Assembly: GCF_001865675.1 (NCBI RefSeq) | Contig: NZ_CP011319.1 | Span: 4,154,001 to 4,218,000 of the forward strand | Source: Janthinobacterium sp. 1_2014MBL_MicDiv | GTDB taxonomy: Bacteria > Pseudomonadota > Gammaproteobacteria > Burkholderiales > Burkholderiaceae_D | Reading direction: 5' to 3' | Length of the DNA: 64,000 bases | Shown here: one piece after another, positions 63,415 to 64,000 of the stretch | How the letters are laid out: every line of letters begins with the position of its first letter | How positions within the stretch are numbered: position 1 is the stretch's first letter | Position numbers and translations under genes: made by a program | The notes under the pieces: generated by a model | What the model was told of the DNA's origin: nothing | Databases searched by the model: none | Seen by the model: only the letters and a program-made list of their open reading frames with translations

Positions 63415-63446
63415 CACCGGCCGGCCGCAGTCGTGCGCGGCCGGTG
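63415..63446 (+). terminator. Hairpin after the NHLP-like gene
   Basis: CACCGGCC/GGCCGGTG stem with a 16-base loop, four bases after the stop; no T-run, so a weak or processing signal. Confidence 0.45.
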
Positions 63447-63495
63447 CCCCGGACTGTGCCAGAATGGGTGTCACTCCACAGCGAGAGGCTACGTC

Positions 63496-64000
63496 ATGAC
63501 CTACAAAACCGTGCTGCTGCACATCGACGACAGTGCCGGGCGCGGCGCCCGCATCGAAGCGGCCGCCAGCATTGCCCAGGCTTGCGGCGGCCACCTGACG
63601 GGCGTGGCCCTGACGGGCGTGTCGCGCCTGCTGTACCAGAACCAGCCCGACCTCGACGCCGACCCGAACCTGGCGCTGCACTTGAATTTCCTGCGCGAAC
63701 GGGCCACGCGCGCCCTCGACGGTTTCGAGCAACAGGTGCGCACGGCCGGCGTCGCCTCGTTCGAACAGCGCGTGGTCGACGACGAGGCGGCAGGCGGCAT
63801 CAGCCTGCTGGCCCGCTATGCGGACCTGGTGGTGATCAGCCAATACAATGCCAAGGATAAATCGCCATCCGTGATGCGCGACTTTCCCGCCTACGTGCTG
63901 CTGCACTCGGGGCGGCCCGTGCTGATCGTGCCGTACGCGCCGCCACTGCCCCTGCTGGCGCCGCCGGCGGCCGCGCGCAATGTGCTCATTTCCTGGAATG
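63496..64000 (+). CDS. Universal stress protein (3' partial)
   Basis: The first 168 residues of a UspA-type protein; the frame is open to the right edge. A first Usp domain (MTYKTVLLHIDDSAGRGARI, ASIAQACGGHLTGVALTG, FEQRVVDDEAAGGISLLARYADLVVIS, DFPAYVLLHSGRPVLIVPYAPP, quoted as short blocks) is complete, and VLISWN begins what looks like a second domain, as in tandem UspE-like proteins of about 280 residues. AGAGG seven bases before the ATG at 63496 fixes the start. The canonical ATP motif G-2x-G-9x-G(S/T) of the first domain is not clear (HSGRPVLIVP is the closest), so ATP binding is uncertain. Confidence 0.82.
   Translation, partial: MTYKTVLLHIDDSAGRGARIEAAASIAQACGGHLTGVALTGVSRLLYQNQPDLDADPNLALHLNFLRERATRALDGFEQQVRTAGVASFEQRVVDDEAAGGISLLARYADLVVISQYNAKDKSPSVMRDFPAYVLLHSGRPVLIVPYAPPLPLLAPPAAARNVLISWN

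Overview
The window is GC-rich and densely coded on both strands. It looks like the chromosome of a betaproteobacterium of the Burkholderiales, most likely family Oxalobacteraceae and resembling Janthinobacterium or Massilia. I infer this from the nadE-glnB pair, the hemC-hemD-hemX-hemY cluster divergent from ppc, a very long RpoD with an acidic insert, several polyhydroxybutyrate (PHB) genes, a PEP-CTERM protein and a membrane PQQ glucose dehydrogenase. I see no insertion sequence, integrase, phage module, CRISPR array, rRNA or tRNA. It reads as core chromosome with small accessory clusters.

Layout. 1-6.0 kb: end of an Smr-domain gene, a TRIC-like membrane protein, P-II (glnB) and NAD synthetase (nadE), a FemAB-like acyltransferase, an HdeD-like protein and pyrophosphatase. 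6.7-9.2 kb: PQQ glucose dehydrogenase. 9.2-13.4 kb: heme operon hemCDXY. 13.6-19.6 kb: PEP carboxylase, a PAS sensor kinase and a HAF-repeat exported protein. 19.7-24.8 kb: RpoD, a ProQ-family protein, a 3'-5' exonuclease, a SUKH protein and a DUF4870-like protein. 24.9-28.5 kb: a MocR regulator divergent from a diheme/triheme cytochrome c pair. 28.5-33.9 kb: a truncated RlmI-like gene, a DUF2807 protein, YaeQ, PurU, a phasin, a KGG stress protein and a YgjP-like metalloprotease. 34-37.9 kb: a PEP-CTERM protein, LOG, a TPR-like protein, a TetR regulator and a PhaF-like phasin. 38-45.1 kb: a 1213-residue c-di-GMP hybrid protein, then a Tat protein / GMC oxidoreductase / lipase operon. 45.2-49.2 kb: MFS, LysR, TrmJ and SuhB. 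49.3-52.3 kb: two XapX-like membrane peptides, a YtcJ-like amidohydrolase and a YcaC-like hydrolase. 52.5-58.5 kb: an unknown small protein, a TonB receptor, a BlaI / M56-M23 pair and an RhlE-like helicase. 58.7-64 kb: hydroxypyruvate isomerase, a lipoprotein pair, a VOC protein, a DksA-like protein, PhaB, a possible NHLP-type peptide and a partial universal stress protein.

Themes. Carbon storage recurs at three separate loci (phasin, PhaF-like with TetR, PhaB). Periplasmic oxidation recurs as Gcd, the cytochrome c pair and the GMC/Tat pair. The most unusual items are a BlaI-controlled M56 protease fused to an M23 peptidase domain with two operator-like palindromes, a small NHLP-leader-like gene, a family of about 100-bp hairpin repeats each placed just after a gene, the truncated RlmI, the double-XapX/amidohydrolase cluster, and a promoter-to-terminator unit upstream of rpoD that could be a small RNA.
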